Source of the DNA: Uranotaenia lowii
Lineage: Eukaryota; Arthropoda; Insecta; Diptera; Culicidae
Assembly (NCBI RefSeq): GCF_029784155.1
Contig: NC_073693.1
Location: forward strand, 189,031,127-189,095,126
DNA: 64,000 bases
Reading direction: 5' to 3'
The notes beneath the pieces were generated by a model. That model did not search any database and was not told the origin of the DNA. It was given only the letters and a program-made list of their open reading frames with translations. Position 1 is the stretch's first letter, and every line of letters begins with the position of its first letter. The position numbers and the translations under genes were made by a program. Shown here piece after piece: positions 21,860 to 34,704 of the stretch.

Positions 21860-23289
21860 AAGTCCACTTGTGTCGTTTTTTATATTGATAATGTATGTTA
21901 ACCTATTCCATTTCAAATGAGAACCACTTTTGTATAATAAATAGAGGTGGATATATAATGCTTTGAATATTTCATTGAGTTTCTATGAAAATCACTGGAA
22001 TATTGCTTTAGTCGTATTACAAATAGATTTTGTATGGGATCTCCTATAAGAGCGGAAGAGCTCTTTCAATGTTAAAAATCAGCTCGTTATGTTAAAACTT
22101 TCTTGCGTTCCGAACTCAATATTTTACATATGTACATGCTGAGTTCTGTTTTTTTTTTTTTGGGAGAGACCAGTTGTTTGATCCTTTTTAGCATAACCAG
22201 CACACTTATACGTTTAATCCTACGTGTAACCTTACGTTCCCTTCGTTCACACTTATTAGATCCTAATTACAACTTTTTGTTCCCTTAGGTCGCTAGCTAA
22301 TCTGACTTGTTTGTGTTCTAAATTTAATGTGAATTATCTGTTAATTAATTGTTTTTTTTGTTGATTTATGTGACACCCTTTCAAAAAAGGGAGGTTGCTT
22401 AGAAAAATGATGATTCCATCATGTTTTTTAAAACTAATTTAATTTCTTTTTTTTCAAAACAAGTGTGAAAAATTTAATTTAATTAATTTGAAATAAATCA
22501 GTTTTTGTCGAATTTCATATTGATTTTGTAAGGGACCCCCTTTTTTGTTAGTGGGAGGAGTTGTTTGGTACAATCATCTTTTTAAGTCTAAATATACATG
22601 TGTACCAAGTTTAACGAATATTACATGAAAATTGTAAGAGTTATGTCGTTTTTTCTATAATTTTGTATGGACCTCTACCGTTATAGTATAGTACAGTAGA
22701 AGAGGTCCGTCATCAAAGTTAATCATCTCGTTTTGCCAAATCTTGGTTATGTGCTAATTTTCAATCCAAAATTGTTCGAGTTGTCTCGCCTTATACGTTG
22801 GTTTTGTACGGGAGTTCCCTCCCATTTGAGTCGGAGGGTCCTAAGGCTATTACACAGATCATTCTTGCCTAAAAAAAAAATTCTCGGGTACCAAATTTCA
22901 AGTCATTCTCACCACCCTTCTAAAGGGGATGATGCTATTCACTAAGAATACGCCTCCAAAGATTTATATTGGCATACAGATAGATGACATGGTTAAAGTT
23001 TTGCATCGTCCATAGCACGTTTAAGTAGATTGATTCTCAATGAACTTATCTATTAATGGGTTTCATCCTTTTTCTCAAGGTTGATTACTTTTTTTAATTG
23101 CCTTTACTAGGATTCAGTTTTGTATAATATTTATACATATTCCATGCATGTGTTGTTCCATCCGTCTAGTTTAGTCTGACAATTGTTTATTCCATCGTTG
23201 AGCGTTTCTTGTTAAGGCATGTGCGGCAAACTTGGCGGTCGAAAGATCATTAAATTATCAAACTCGGATGTCAACGATGGTGACTTTTT
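21860..23289. other. AT-rich DNA with dispersed TTTTGTATGGGA-type motifs
   Basis: Variants of TTTTGTATGGGA followed by a purine/pyrimidine CTCCC block occur at about 22028, 22523, 22663 and 22799, suggesting a very degenerate repeat of a few hundred bases. No gene was recognised. Confidence 0.4.
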
Positions 23290-23575
23290 AATCTCTTGAA
23301 ATTATTCCGAGAGTCTTTTGAGATTTTTCTGAGGAACTTTTGAATGTTTTTTTTATATTTTTTTGAATGTCTCTTAAGTCTTTTCAGAGTTATTAGAGTC
23401 TTTTGAACACGTTTGTGAACATTTTAGATTTTCTAGAGATTCTATTGAAAGTCTTTTGAAAATGTTTTTAAAAGTTTTGTAAAAGTTTCTGTGAAAATTT
23501 ATACAGTCTTTTGTGGGTGTTTTGAAAGCCTTCTGAACGTCTTTCGTAAGATTGTCGTAGAAAATGTCAAATTTA
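23290..23575. repeat. Degenerate GTCTTTTGA tandem repeat
   Basis: AGTCTTTTGA and close variants recur about every 20-35 bp through this interval. The minus-strand frame over it is a by-product of the repeat. Confidence 0.6.
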
Positions 23576-23613
23576 TAGCGAATCAATTACTTTTTCATTC
23601 TCTGCCGAATGAT

Positions 23614-24577
23614 AAAGTCTGCTTCATTTAATATTGGAACAAATTCTTTTGCTCATTGTGGCGCTCCTAGTGGACGGATTTGGAAACTTTTTTCACCCAC
23701 GTGTCGGGAAATTCATTACCTTTCACCATGTATTTATGTCATAACACCAAACGATAGCATTTTGTAAACAACCGCCATGGAATCCGAACGGAGAAATCAA
23801 ATTGTGCACAGTTTTCTTGAAAATCCATTGTTGTCGGCATCGAAGCTAGCTAAACAGCTTAAAATGCCCAGAAATACCGTATGGCGTGTTATCAAGCAGT
23901 ACAAGGAAACATTGACGACGGCTCGGAAGCCGCATTCGAAGCGTCGGAGTGGAACTGTCGACCGGAAACTGCGTGGGAAAGTCATCAAGGTCGTCAAGAG
24001 GAATCCCAATCTTTCAGACCGCGATTTGGCCAATAAGTTCCAGGCCGCTCACAGTACGGTGCGACGAATTCGTCTCCGGGAAGGAATAAGGTCATTCCGA
24101 GCCAGCAAACAGCCAAATCGGACGCTGAAGCAGAACAATGTGGCCAGAATCCGTGCTCAAAAGCTGTACGACCAAGTGCTGACCAAGTTCGACGGATGTA
24201 AAGTCTGCTTCATTTAATATTGGAACACAAACAATTGCGTGTAGTTCAGTCATTTATTAACGAATTCATAATTTGTTTTTCATACAAATGTAGCATTTTC
24301 TTTACTCTTTCATAAAAAAAATTAAAAAAATTATTCATTGCTGTTTCGAAGAAATTCTCGTACTCGTACTCGTAAGAAAACTGTGCACAATTTGATCTCT
24401 CCGTTCGGCTTCCATGGCGGTTGTTTACAAAATGCTATCGTTTGGTGTTATGACATAAATACATGGTGAAAGGTAATGAATTTCCCGACACGTGGGTGAA
24501 AAAAGTTTCCAAATCCGTCCACTAGGAGCGCCAGAATGAGCAAAAGAATTTGTTCCAATATTAAATGAAGCAGACTT
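23614..24577. mobile_element. Tc1/mariner-type derivative with ~205-bp TIRs
   Basis: The left end AAGTCTGCTTCATTTAATAT and its complement at the right start TIRs that stay almost identical for about 205 bp (23614-23817 and 24374-24577). TA flanks are at 23612-23613 and 24578-24579. Both TIRs contain the first ~14 codons of the transposase frame, so the right arm is an inverted copy of the left end including coding sequence. A third partial copy of the tip (AAGTCTGCTTCATTTAATAT) lies inside at about 24200, in the same direction as the left end. The element is a defective foldback derivative. Confidence 0.85.
23777..24217 (+). pseudogene. Tc1/mariner transposase, DNA-binding half only
   Basis: The 146-residue frame begins MESERRNQIVHSF and holds two helix-turn-helix regions, about residues 5-45 (LSASKLAKQLKMPRNTVWRV) and 65-105 (PNLSDRDLANKFQAAHSTVR), with a basic linker KPHSKRRSG between them. 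This is the paired-like DNA-binding domain of IS630-Tc1-mariner transposases. After VLTKFDGC the frame runs directly into an element tip and stops, so the catalytic DDE/D domain that should follow is absent. It could bind element ends in the nucleus but could not cut. The start codon lies inside the left TIR. Confidence 0.85.
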
Positions 24578-24579
24578 TA

Positions 24580-26324
24580 TTTTAAAAGACCTTCGCACAC
24601 TGTACAAACTTTTCAACCTTTTTCGAAGCACCCTAGGGTGTGCTCCATTCATGTATGCCTGAATGAAGATTTAGCCTCAATGTTCTCGGAAAGCATACTG
24701 CACTTAATGCCGAAAAATCGTCCACCTATCGCCTCATCAAATCGGGTGTTTTTTCCACTCAGATCAAGAGAATGAAGGTTGGCTCTTTCGATTTCGCTTA
24801 AACGGCCGGTTTTTAAAACCCAATAATTTTGCCAATTTTTTTTCCTGTACCGTACGACACGGAATTTCGCACTATACAACTAGATTTTAGAGCCTCTTAC
24901 AGAAACGTCCGCAGTTCAACATCGTACGGTGCTCGAGGTATGCATGGCTTAAACATTGTTCTTTTCGCAGCATAAATGCAAGCGATATGTTTATGTTTCT
25001 TTTCCTCCAGTTTCCCGTCGTGAATGGGCAATCGAAGCTGTATACGTCGAAGATCGGCGCATTGATATGCGCGATGTTGCCCGTCCGTAGTCGATAGGTT
25101 TTAAGGCGTTTTATTGTAGAGCTCAGTCATATCATAAAACCAAAAAAAAAAATTGAGCGGGAAAATTGTGCTCTTTTGACTTAACACACACGCATCAGTT
25201 AAGCCCAGAGGACGCTTTTTCTCTCTCTTTTGTCGCGTTCCTAAATTCCGTTCAGCCAGACACGCCGCGATCCAACGGGTTCTGTAACACGCGTCCATAC
25301 ATTTCTTTCTTCTTGTCTCGCCCTATCTGAGCGATGCACCGGATTGATCTTTTCTGCGCTGCTGCAACTGCAATGGGAAACTTTTTGTGAGAAGAGCCAA
25401 TGCAACAGGATCGCAACATTCTGCTTATTTATTCGGGCTTATGTTTTGCAGTCTGCTTCTCGACTATCGGAAGGAGTGGGAACATTCACGTGGGTTCGTT
25501 CTTCTTCGTTTCGGCGATCGAGAGCTGGTACTTTTCCACTACACATGTTACGCAAGAAAAGGTTCTGAGAAAAAATATCTTCAGCGATTCTTCAACCACA
25601 TATCAATGCCCGTTGCCTAGCAGGGAGAAAGATTATGGAAACAGATTTTGGGCTATCAAAATCAGCGAATGGCACTGATTACCATTAGATGACTGAATGA
25701 ATGTTATCTTGTACGGCCGAGCCGATTTTATTGTCCTCATATGATGTCAGTGCCATCGTTCATGCATTGATTTTTACGATGAATTGGCCTAACTTTTGGA
25801 ATAAACTGATAATAGATGCCATGACTGAAGATAGGTAGTAATTCCATGTTTGGTGATAATACTAACGAGCGGGAGGTTCGTGTTTTGAAGATTTGTTTTA
25901 TTGCTGACGAGAATAATACGAAATAGAACGTTTCTGAATGAAAAATTACAGATTAGATGAACTTATTTTAAAGGATTTAATCTAAATTTCAGTTATTTTA
26001 AGTAACGTGTTCACATGTTTTAAGTCTTTACATGTTCTTACCAGTGATGATTCCTGTACAGAAAAAAATTATTGACTCATTCGATGTTAACAAAATATCT
26101 GGAAATACCAAAGATCACCGTGGAATTTAGCTTAGCTTGATTAACTACTCACATCCACCTTTAATCATTGAACCCGAAACACAGAGAACAGACGTACAAG
26201 CTAGCCCACGAAACTTGTGTAAAAATCCCAACACCCTTTTTGAACTAATTTTAGTTTTTTGCCTACAATTACGCCTTTTCGAAAACTGGGCACTTTAAAG
26301 CTGATTTGTAACTCCAATTCTTTT
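24580..26324. other. No gene recognised; GC-richer stretch at 24.9-25.7 kb
   Basis: Several 60-90 residue frames overlap in 25340-25680, but none matches a known domain and codon use gives no clear preference. No element boundary was found. Confidence 0.35.
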
Positions 26325-27190
26325 TTCCATTTTTATTAACGACTTACCGTCAGTCTTAAAAAACTGTAGCATTCAGATGTTTGTAGATGATGTGCAAATT
26401 TATTTCTGTTCTGAAAAATCGTTGCCAACGAACGTTGTTAGTGACAAAATAAATTATGACTTACGAAAAATTGATGAATGGTCCCTTCTGAATCTTTTGC
26501 CTATTAACCCAGTTAAAACCAAAGCATTATTATTTAGCAGATCAAATAGGATTATCGAAGTTCCATCACTATTCTTAGCAAATTCGGAAATTGCTTTTAC
26601 AGATCATGCTGAAAGCCTTGGTGTAATTTTTGACCGTGAATTATCATGGAGCAGACAGGTTAATAGACAATGTGGCAAAATCTATGGTTCATTGAAAAGG
26701 TTGAACCTTACCACAAGACACCTTGACATTGACACTAAGTTAAAACTATTCAAAACCTGTATAGGTATACCCCTTGTTTATTTACGGAGATTTCGCTTAT
26801 TCAAATTGTTCTGTTAGGTCCATGAACAGACTTCGTGTAGCACTGAACTCATGCGTTCGATATGTTTACAACTTGTCAAGGTTTTAAAGCGTTTCTCACC
26901 TCCAAAAAATGCTAATCGGTTGTCCGTTTGATAGTTTTTATAAATATAGATCTTGCGTTATTATCCACAGAATACTTACTAGAGGAGGCCCAGATTATAT
27001 AAAAAGCTTATTTGTTCTTGTGAGAAACCCAAGAACTATCAATTTCGTTATCCCACCGCATGTTTCCGTCTATTATAACAATTCGTTCCTCGTTAGAGGC
27101 ATCTCAATTTGGAATAATCTTCCTACCCAATTAAAATCCATCAAAACGAAATCAGAGTTCAAGAAAGCTTCACTAATAAGATTTGCATAA
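26325..27190 (+). pseudogene. Reverse transcriptase C-terminal half, frameshifted
   Basis: Translation opens in the middle of RT with INDLPSVLKNCSIQMFVDDV: the catalytic (F/Y)xDD box appears as FVDD. It continues with LLPINPVKTKALLFSRS, the conserved block after the active site, and the thumb-like region to about 26817. A frameshift and an in-frame stop lie between 26790 and 26900. The second part (26909-27190) ends with SFLVRGISIWNNLPTQLKSI, the characteristic C-terminal motif of CR1/L2/Jockey-like ORF2. The fragment is non-functional and lacks the endonuclease. Confidence 0.8.
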
Positions 27191-27365
27191 ATAATGTAAC
27201 AATCGGATATAAGTAGTTGAGTTGATATGAAAGTCATCAGAAACTTTTTGTAGTAGTTAAGTAGTTGAAATTGAAATCAAAACTTGCCCTAAATGTAACA
27301 AATTAAAAAGATTTTGTCTTAAGTTACATGAATAAACAAACAAAAGAAATAAACAAAAGAAATAA
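26325..27365 (+). mobile_element. 5'-truncated non-LTR retrotransposon (CR1/L2-like)
   Basis: A truncated RT and C-terminal region (26325-27190) is followed by ~150 bp of 3' UTR and a tail of short A-rich repeats, ATAAACAAACAAAAG-like, at about 27328-27365. Short-repeat tails rather than long poly(A) are usual for CR1/L2-type elements. 5' truncation during target-primed reverse transcription would explain the missing front part. Confidence 0.65.
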
Positions 27366-27384
27366 CTCTTGAACGGCGCAATAG

Positions 27385-27590
27385 ATGGCACTGTTGAATC
27401 CGGTAGGAACAAGACGAGCGGGGGCGCAACGAGCGAGGTGGTTAGACCAAGTGGAGCGTGATCTGGCGAACGTGGGGTGCCCGAGAAATTGGAGAACGGT
27501 TGCCATGGACCGAGTGAATTATAGGAATTATGTTCGTCAAGTTATGTCGTGAGACGGAATACTATGTAAATAAAATAATAGATAGCACAG
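27385..27590 (+). pseudogene. RTE-type ORF2 C-terminus and 3' end
   Basis: The plus strand encodes GTRRAGAQRARWLDQVERDL, then ANVGCPRNWRTVAMDRVN and YRNYVRQVMS followed by a TGA stop near 27552. It then ends in AATAAAATAATAG-like sequence. It is the intact counterpart of the interrupted minus-strand relic at 10275-12430 and supplies its empty site. Only the last ~55 codons are present, so it is a severely 5'-truncated copy. Confidence 0.8.
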
Positions 27591-27599
27591 TTTGCAGTC

Positions 27600-27808
27600 A
27601 GTTTCTAACGTATTTTTTGGGTGATAGCATTTGAAATTTTACACACTTTTTTGACGGTTTTTTGTTCGAGCTTGTACGTCTGTTTTCTGTGCCCGAAATG
27701 CTTCATTGAGTAAATATGAATGAAAGTGTATTGATTTTTTAAAAGATCGCTATGCACAAGTTTTTAATGAAATTTTTGTTACTATGAAAGCATTCCAAAT
27801 CCCACAAT
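27600..27808. other. Spacer, nothing recognised
   Basis: AT-rich with no frame or repeat of note. Confidence 0.4.
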
Positions 27809-27875
27809 AGCAGGCGTGGCTCAGTAGAACGAATTCCACATCGCTAATGGTTGATCGAGGCCATCAGTGTTGTTC
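27809..27875 (+). other. Possible tRNA-like module
   Basis: AGGCGTGGCTCAGTAGAACG resembles an A box and resembles the heads at 14344 and 21549 (GGCGTGG). The expected B box is only weakly present (GGTTGATCGAG). A short A-rich tract follows at 27882-27889. Confidence 0.3.
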
Positions 27876-30800
27876 GAAGGTAAAAAAAATGGTGCCTGGG
27901 ATTGACAACACATTCAAAATGCTCAAAACTGATGCTCTCTTTTTAAGCATCAATAACGGCGCCAGCCACGTCCTAGTAGTTAAAAGATAGATGGAAAAGA
28001 GAGAGTAGGGATTTCAAGATTCAAATTTCATGATTTAGGACCGAAGTTACTTCTCATTCTAGCAAAACCATTTTTTGTTGGGAAATGGGTCAAGGGATTT
28101 GATCAGTGGACACTTTTGATTGTGATCTTGAAATAAGCATTATCTTCTATTTTTTGTTTTGTACATCAGTTCAAAAGAGCTCAAAATGTTTTATACGTCA
28201 ATCACCAATTATTCTTTTTATTTTTTCTCGAATATCTAGTTATTCGTAACTTAAAATCAAAGATCATCATGAAATTTTTGTACAAATTCACATTACCACC
28301 AAGACAAAAGAACCTCGAATTTTAAAATTTTGTTTTTAGAATTTTTCAATTATGTCGAACATTTCTTCTAAGCTTTAAGTAGTTCATCTTTCAGATATAT
28401 TTTTTTTATCTTTTTGCTTATACTAATTTATATGGAAAATTGTAGAACTTGAAATGTCTTAAGAGTATTGAAAGTCGCGCTTAAGCAGCTTTGGCTCTGA
28501 GGAATTTCTTTCCTACGGAGTGTTGTGGAGTCTTTCTTACCCTCCATTAACTCAAAATTAAACGCACAGAATGGAATGATTTTTCTTCAAAATAACTGCG
28601 TCCGATGATTTTAAGACGATCTGTTGCATTGACACTATCAAACTGACGTACCAAGTATCAACTCCTTAGGCCCATTAGTTGCTGAGTCTTTCGGAAACTT
28701 GTAAGATGTGCACAAAAAAAATGGAAAAACATCAAATTTACGTTTGCCAATATTGAACACAGACAACCTTTGTTTTATCGATTTCTTTTTATATCAATCA
28801 TTTCGAACAATAGCAATTATAGCCAATTCGATCGATATGAGTAATCAAGGGTATGCAACGATTGTCAAATCCCCCTACAGAACAGATTGGCGTGAAAAAT
28901 GGCATGAGATAGTTTTTGAGGCCAAGAGTTGTTCTTGTGAAGTTTGGAGCCCCATTTATTTCTAAAAATGAGGACTCCATACGGATTTAAGGAGGGTTTG
29001 AGTAAAACATATAAGCTAACTTCATGTTTTATTAGGAAAGATTGAAATGATTAAAAACCACAAACTGTTAATGATAATGACTGGATGGAGTGCCTTTATC
29101 AAAATATGTCCAATATTTGGTTTGGCATTGAGTCAATTGGATTATCCACGGTTTTTTGAGACTTTTTGTTCTAGCCGACTAAAAAATTGCTAATCTCTAA
29201 GCTCCTTCGTATCTTTCACATGTTTGCAACTCATAAAATGATCCAAATTTCTGATAATCATTTTAGACACATCTGGCAAAGATATTCCTGAGATCTAAAA
29301 TGGAATTTAGATCTAGATTAGAGCTCCGGAAAATGATTCTTTTTTTGGAGATCCCTACCACTTTTTTCATGGGGCCATGAATTATGACATTATTTAGCGA
29401 AATATAAAGTTTTTATCCATAATTTCGGTAAATAGGATCAGAAGAGGAGGCCATGATTTGTTGGCAACGGACGCGTTTTATTTTCACTCCGTCGGGGAAA
29501 ATGTTTTTTTTTAAATTTGAGTGGTTAAATAAATTTTCAAAACTTGAAAAAAAAGAATTGAAATATCGTACTTCCAAATGTGTCAATCGTTAAATGTGAT
29601 CGTCAGGAAGGCAACAGTCTTCCTCGGCGAAGTAAAGGCTTTGAGCATCGTTTTCCTTAGACGCTGTGTAGAGCGGGAATCCGTCAAGAGCTGACTGGAA
29701 AGTCGAATCAATCAACGACTATCAGGGGCCCAAAGATTATTTGGTGAGTTCGTTCCATGATAATTTTTAAACGTTAATTCAAAGAAGTGAATGTTTTTGG
29801 GAAATTTCTCATGGAAATCTCCTAATTTTTAATACATTTTATCGTCTCAGTTTTTCGAAAATAGTTAGCTGAGAAAAGGTTGTAAGTTTCAGCATTACGC
29901 TTTTTTTTTTCTTCAACCAAATTGAAAACCATTCAATTTCAATTTTTTTGTGTTTTTAAAGTAAATTTTCTATTTCTGGTGGCTTTTCGTTTAATTCATG
30001 TTTATCACTTGTTTGTGATCCACCTGCGCTTGTATGAAATCTTTTCGGAGTGCTGTGATTGAAAAAAATCTGCGATAGTAGGGCAACGAACTTAACGCAT
30101 TTATTATTAAGGTTGTAGTATAGGAAAGTGAGCTTTCAAAGAAATTTTTGGTTCCGTTATACGTACCTAAGTATAAAAGTTTGTCTGATAAATTCTTTTA
30201 TATTTACCATCAAATCTTTGGAAAAGGTAAAGTTCCAAAGATTGCATGGATTTTACAATAACGTTCTTTATGTTTATTTTTTTCTTAACAAGAGCGAGCA
30301 AAGGCGCTATGTCGATGTCCAGGGGCCAGGGATGGAGAGCAAAAAAAAACAACAAAATTAATATGTTCTAAAATTTGGAATTTCTTTGTTAAATAACCCC
30401 TTTCTCATCCATATGAGAAATATTTGTCGGGGATCCGAGACTAGGAGAACACTACTTTCTATCATTTGTGCTCCCAACCTAAAAATTATTAAATTATGGG
30501 AACGCATGATACTGTTCTAAGTTTCTTCCTCCCTGTGTTCCAATTGTTTTTGCGTCCAATACTGCTCAGTGATGGGTAGTAAATGTACTTTTCCTCTGAC
30601 TAAGATGCTGACAAGATCTGGCTGTATCATAAGCATATTTAAGCACAGTTTCGGTAAATGGGATCAGCTTTGAAAACTTGTATGCAAGACTCAAATTTTA
30701 GTCCCTTTTAATGGTCTATCTTATCCGATTGAGTTATAATCTTGACATAATGCTATGAAGAGGCAATGTTATAGTTATTCTTGCAAAGACTTTTGTTATA

Positions 30801-32399
30801 ATTTGAGATATTTTAACATCCTACGAGTACTAAATTATATCCCATATTGATATGAAAAAAAAATATTAATATATGTCATCTGGATATAATTGTGTTTTTC
30901 TCCTTTGCTCCGCAGCTGTATATTTCTTGCCAAATCATAATTTTTCCGCAAATTTATCAATAAAAGCAAAATTAAACCATTTCATGCCGTTAACATGAAG
31001 AAATTTTTTACTCTGAAGCTTTCCGAAATGCATCTTGACAAACAGTAAAGTTGAAAAAAAGATTGAAATCACGCGGAGCAACAAACATCCTTCAACATTG
31101 ACAACATTTCTTACACAGGTCAACTTTCTCATGAAACACAAGCTCGTTTAACTTATAAATTGATCGATTATTGAATTTTGAACATTTGGCATGCACTTGA
31201 AAGACAAATAAAGCTATTTTTGTTTAAAAATGGAAACCTTGAGATTGCTTCACTAAATTAGCTGTAACGTTTCTTAATTTTATCGGCCTTATCGGTGAAA
31301 AGTGATGTCCTTTTTATTAAGGGCTTCTTAAGATTTTGAAATTTTCATAGACGGAAAGAAGGTTAGAAGAAATGATGGTTGGTGAAAAATCAGCGGGTAC
31401 AATTTATTTAAAAGCATTATCATCACATACCGAATTCTCGTTCAACTTCAAATTACGATGATTTATCTCTTCATAAAATTAGCTGTAACTTAGCTGTAGC
31501 TTAACTGTAAATTAGCAAATTTAATCTCAAAATTTTGTGAAACTATGTTAAAAAGTATATTCTACCCCCTGGCCAAATTTTATCAAAATCGATCAACGTT
31601 TTCAATGTTATTGTGGTTTTTATCGCAGATTATCAACGTCGGTTACAAAAGATGAATTAAATATTTGTGCCGGCCTAATAGGATTTGGCAAAATATTTAT
31701 ATCTATATCGTAATCACGAAGGTCGCTGAATGACATCATGCATCGAACAAAATTTTAATGATTCATATGCCTGTGGATCCTTTGGAGACACTCTTTTAAT
31801 AAATCAATTAAAAAAATTGAGGTCACTACAAATATTAAAAAAAAAACTTAATCGCTTTTAAATAGAATTAACAGCCTATTCGCAGGCAGTTAATTTTAAC
31901 TTCTTATTATCATACTGAGTACGACAAAAAAAAACCCTACAATGACAGGTTCCTGGAAGGTTCGAAGTCAAATTATACACTGAAGGTCCCTTTTTATGGT
32001 CAACAATAATGCCCAGCATTCCATAAGTTTGCCAAGCTGGAGAAGGGCTGTCAAGGTTTATTCTTTGCTTTTATTTATGTCTCGGTGCTTTCTTGAAACT
32101 GAATAGCACCATTAAAGGTACTTAACAGCGATGCCACATGCCTGTGGGAAAAGACAGTGGCAAATTCCTTGTGGTAGGATCCCGCTGCGAGAAAAAGATA
32201 AATTCCGAAGGTAGTAGCAAGTTCCTACCAAAAAATATGTATATATTCGGAAGATACCAGACGTCCCACTTCCAGAGATTCTTCGGTTGATTTATATGTG
32301 GCTGAGACAAATTGTAAAAGTATTCAAAAGACAGTTTTTTTCCCAATACAAATATGTTGTAGGTATGCAGTTGCTATTCATTTATAAAATTGTTTAACA
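27876..32399. other. 4.5 kb AT-rich DNA without recognisable genes or element ends
   Basis: I found only short frames with no family resemblance and no inverted or direct repeat pairs. A GTGAGT donor-like site at about 29740 follows a locally GC-richer block (29600-29741), but no coding frame supports an exon there. The interval may be old, unrecognisable transposon DNA or intronic/intergenic host DNA. Confidence 0.4.
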
Positions 32400-32740
32400 G
32401 TTAACATTCTGCGGTCACAGCTGATAACAGACGATAAAAATGTTTACGATTCAATAATATGTTTTCGTGAAGTTGCTCTTGGCATGATGTTGAAATTTGG
32501 TTTCTTCTATGAATTCAAGCTAGAGTTAGCCGTAAGTAAGTCAACTTGTCCTCTCTGTCTGCAATGCAATTGGCTATTTTTAAACGTGGCATTCTCTAAC
32601 ATGCCCCCAACATGCGGCGCGACGCATCTCACAAGTAGGTTCAGCTTCGTGCATATGTTGGATCTTCACAACCAGTTAGCTGCCTGCCGGTGCAAATTCT
32701 GTTCTGCTTTCAGAAACTTATGCTAATCTACACCTAGCAA
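32400..32740 (-). mobile_element. Possible Copia-type 3' end and LTR start (weak)
   Basis: On the minus strand, CATGTTGGGGGCA is followed by TGTTAGAGAATGCCACG. A G-rich tract directly before TGTTAG is reminiscent of the polypurine tract/3' LTR junction of insect Copia elements. Neither a second LTR nor a target duplication was found and the upstream coding similarity is not convincing. Confidence 0.2.
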
Positions 32741-33397
32741 GCAAATCGGCTTGGTTTGGTTTAGTTTGGTTTCACCACGCAATGACAAGACGAAACTGAA
32801 TCATCTGGGGCCGCAAAAGAACCACAACAAAGCCGGGGGAATATGTTAGTTTATTCAACCTGTTTTGAGAGCGTGTTTGCTACTTTTCAATATTTGAATT
32901 ATAATGACGATGTACCCTGAATGAATAAGTAAGTCATCCCGGGTGCCAAGTGTTTGGATCAGTAGTGCCGGGAAACAGACACAGAATTCAGCTGTTCTCA
33001 TTTGATTATGGCAACTGATTTGGCGTCGCTCGTCGGAGAATTGCTGACCCTTGAACTGATAAGACAGCATTTGCTGGAATAGCTATTCCATTATCAATTT
33101 GTTCGAAAATTTGAAACATCAGTTTTATGATTTGCTTGTTCTTCCGTTTTAATGTTGATACTATAGAGTTTAGTACCATCTTTCTAGTCACAAAATATGA
33201 AGTTTCAAAACAAGGGTTGTTTATTCTATCGGGAAGTTATTTCTGTTTAGGTAACATTTGGGAAAGAATCAGAATTTTCTAAGTCGTTTCCAGGATTTGA
33301 AGGTTGGTAGAATATGGCAATGAATTTGTTACATTTAATTCTATGTTTAGAAATTTTGATACGATGTTAGGAGCAAATACGCAAACAACTACTTGAA
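32741..33397. other. Spacer, nothing recognised
   Basis: No gene or element boundary. A short GGTTTGGTTTAG-type run lies at about 32750-32772. Confidence 0.4.
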
Positions 33398-34053
33398 ATG
33401 CACACTAGACTGAGTCGATTTGGGGTCATTTTTGAATTTCTCAAACCCTGGGGTCTTAAAAGCTTCGTTTTGGTCCAAAACTCATCCATGATTTTTTGCA
33501 GAATTTTTAAGTAACGTTTACATGAGTAAATTTGAACTTTCAGGTTTGTATGGGAAAATTGAATATTTTGTACTGAAAAATCAACATCATTCTTGTTTCT
33601 TCTGTGGAACCGAGCCGGCTGATGGTTTTTGTGCCAATTTATAAATTTCTTACAGGAAATTTTCCGCTGAACAACTTTGTCGAATATCATAACTTCGTAT
33701 CTTTTTCGACAAAAAAGTTATTAGCTGTTTAACAGGTGTATGTCTTTTTGGATTGATAAACCATGAATTCAATTGACACCACTGCTGGGTGCCTAGCGAA
33801 GTATTGCAAGACCACTTTTCATGCCATACTTCGTGGGGCACAAGCAGTGGTGTTAATTTAATTCATGGTTTATCAATCCAAAAAGACATACACCTGTTAA
33901 ACAGCTAATAACTTTTTTGTCTAAAAAGATACGAAGTTATGATATTCGATAAAGTTGTTCAGCGGAAAATTTCCTATAAGAAATTTATAAATTGGCACAA
34001 AAACCATTAGCAGGCTCGGTTCTACAGAAGAAACAAAAATTATGTTGATTTTT

Positions 34054-34704
34054 TTTGTAGAGAAATGAATCCAACTTAGATGAAATTTCAGGGACTAGAT
34101 AAGAGAAAATCGATGTTGAAAAACATGCGAAAAAAATTCGCCTTGTCTCCCGGTGAGACTTGAACCCACATCTTGCGCCTCTCCGGGGCCCATGTATTAA
34201 CATTCTACTACAGGAGACCAACCTGGCGTATGAATATTATACTGGTTGAGTGTCGATGTCTATCGGAATGAAGGGAATAGTTCTCCCATGTGATCATAAT
34301 CATTTTTCTTGGTCTATTTCTATTCCCATCATTTCATCTCACGGTAGTTGGAATCAAGTTTGGACATTTTTAGGCACGGCAAGATTTGCATTGCCTTCTC
34401 ATATCCTGCACGGGTTGTCAGTTATGATGAGAAATGATGCGTTTGCCGTATTTGGATATCCAGCCAATTTCGGTGTTTGGTACCGCCTTATTTCTATTTT
34501 TAGAGGCGCAAGATGTGGGTTCAAGTCTCACCGGGAGACAAGGCGAATTTTTTTCGCATGTTTTTCAACATCGATTTTCTCTTATCTAGTCCCTGAAATT
34601 TCATCTAAGTTGGATTCATTTCTCTACAAAAAAAAAAAAAAAGTTTCGCTGACTGAATGTTTGAGTCAAGACCCATCTCTGGGTCGCAATTTAAAAAAAA
34701 AAAG
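34054..34704. mobile_element. Retroposed insert with tRNA-like arms and 15-bp TSD
   Basis: The 15-bp ATTATGTTGATTTTT occurs at 34039-34053 and 34705-34719, and the opposite arm of the host palindrome has it once, so it is a target duplication. The insert ends with an A-rich tail (34692-34703) as expected for LINE-mediated retroposition. Inside, 34054-34173 and 34505-34628 are inverted copies of the same segment, the second ending in its own A run; the first begins with the matching T run. This head-to-head form may reflect inversion during target-primed reverse transcription. Confidence 0.7.
34145..34218 (-). other. tRNA-like sequence in the retroposed insert
   Basis: Read on the minus strand, a 7-bp acceptor-like stem (TCTCCTG with CGGGAGA), a T-arm (GTGGG, loop TTCAAGT, CTCAC) and a partial anticodon arm whose loop would carry GGA can be drawn. 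The D-arm is weak. The inverted partner at 34505-34560 has only the T-arm half. A tRNA-derived SINE head fits better than a working tRNA gene. Confidence 0.5.

Noticed and set aside
29600..29741. Possible exon ending in a GTGAGT donor
   Set aside because: No open frame with recognisable similarity and no acceptor or neighbouring exon could be supported.
34145..34218. Functional tRNA gene
   Set aside because: Weak D-arm and imperfect anticodon stem, position in a retroposed insert and presence of a broken inverted partner favour a SINE-derived relic.
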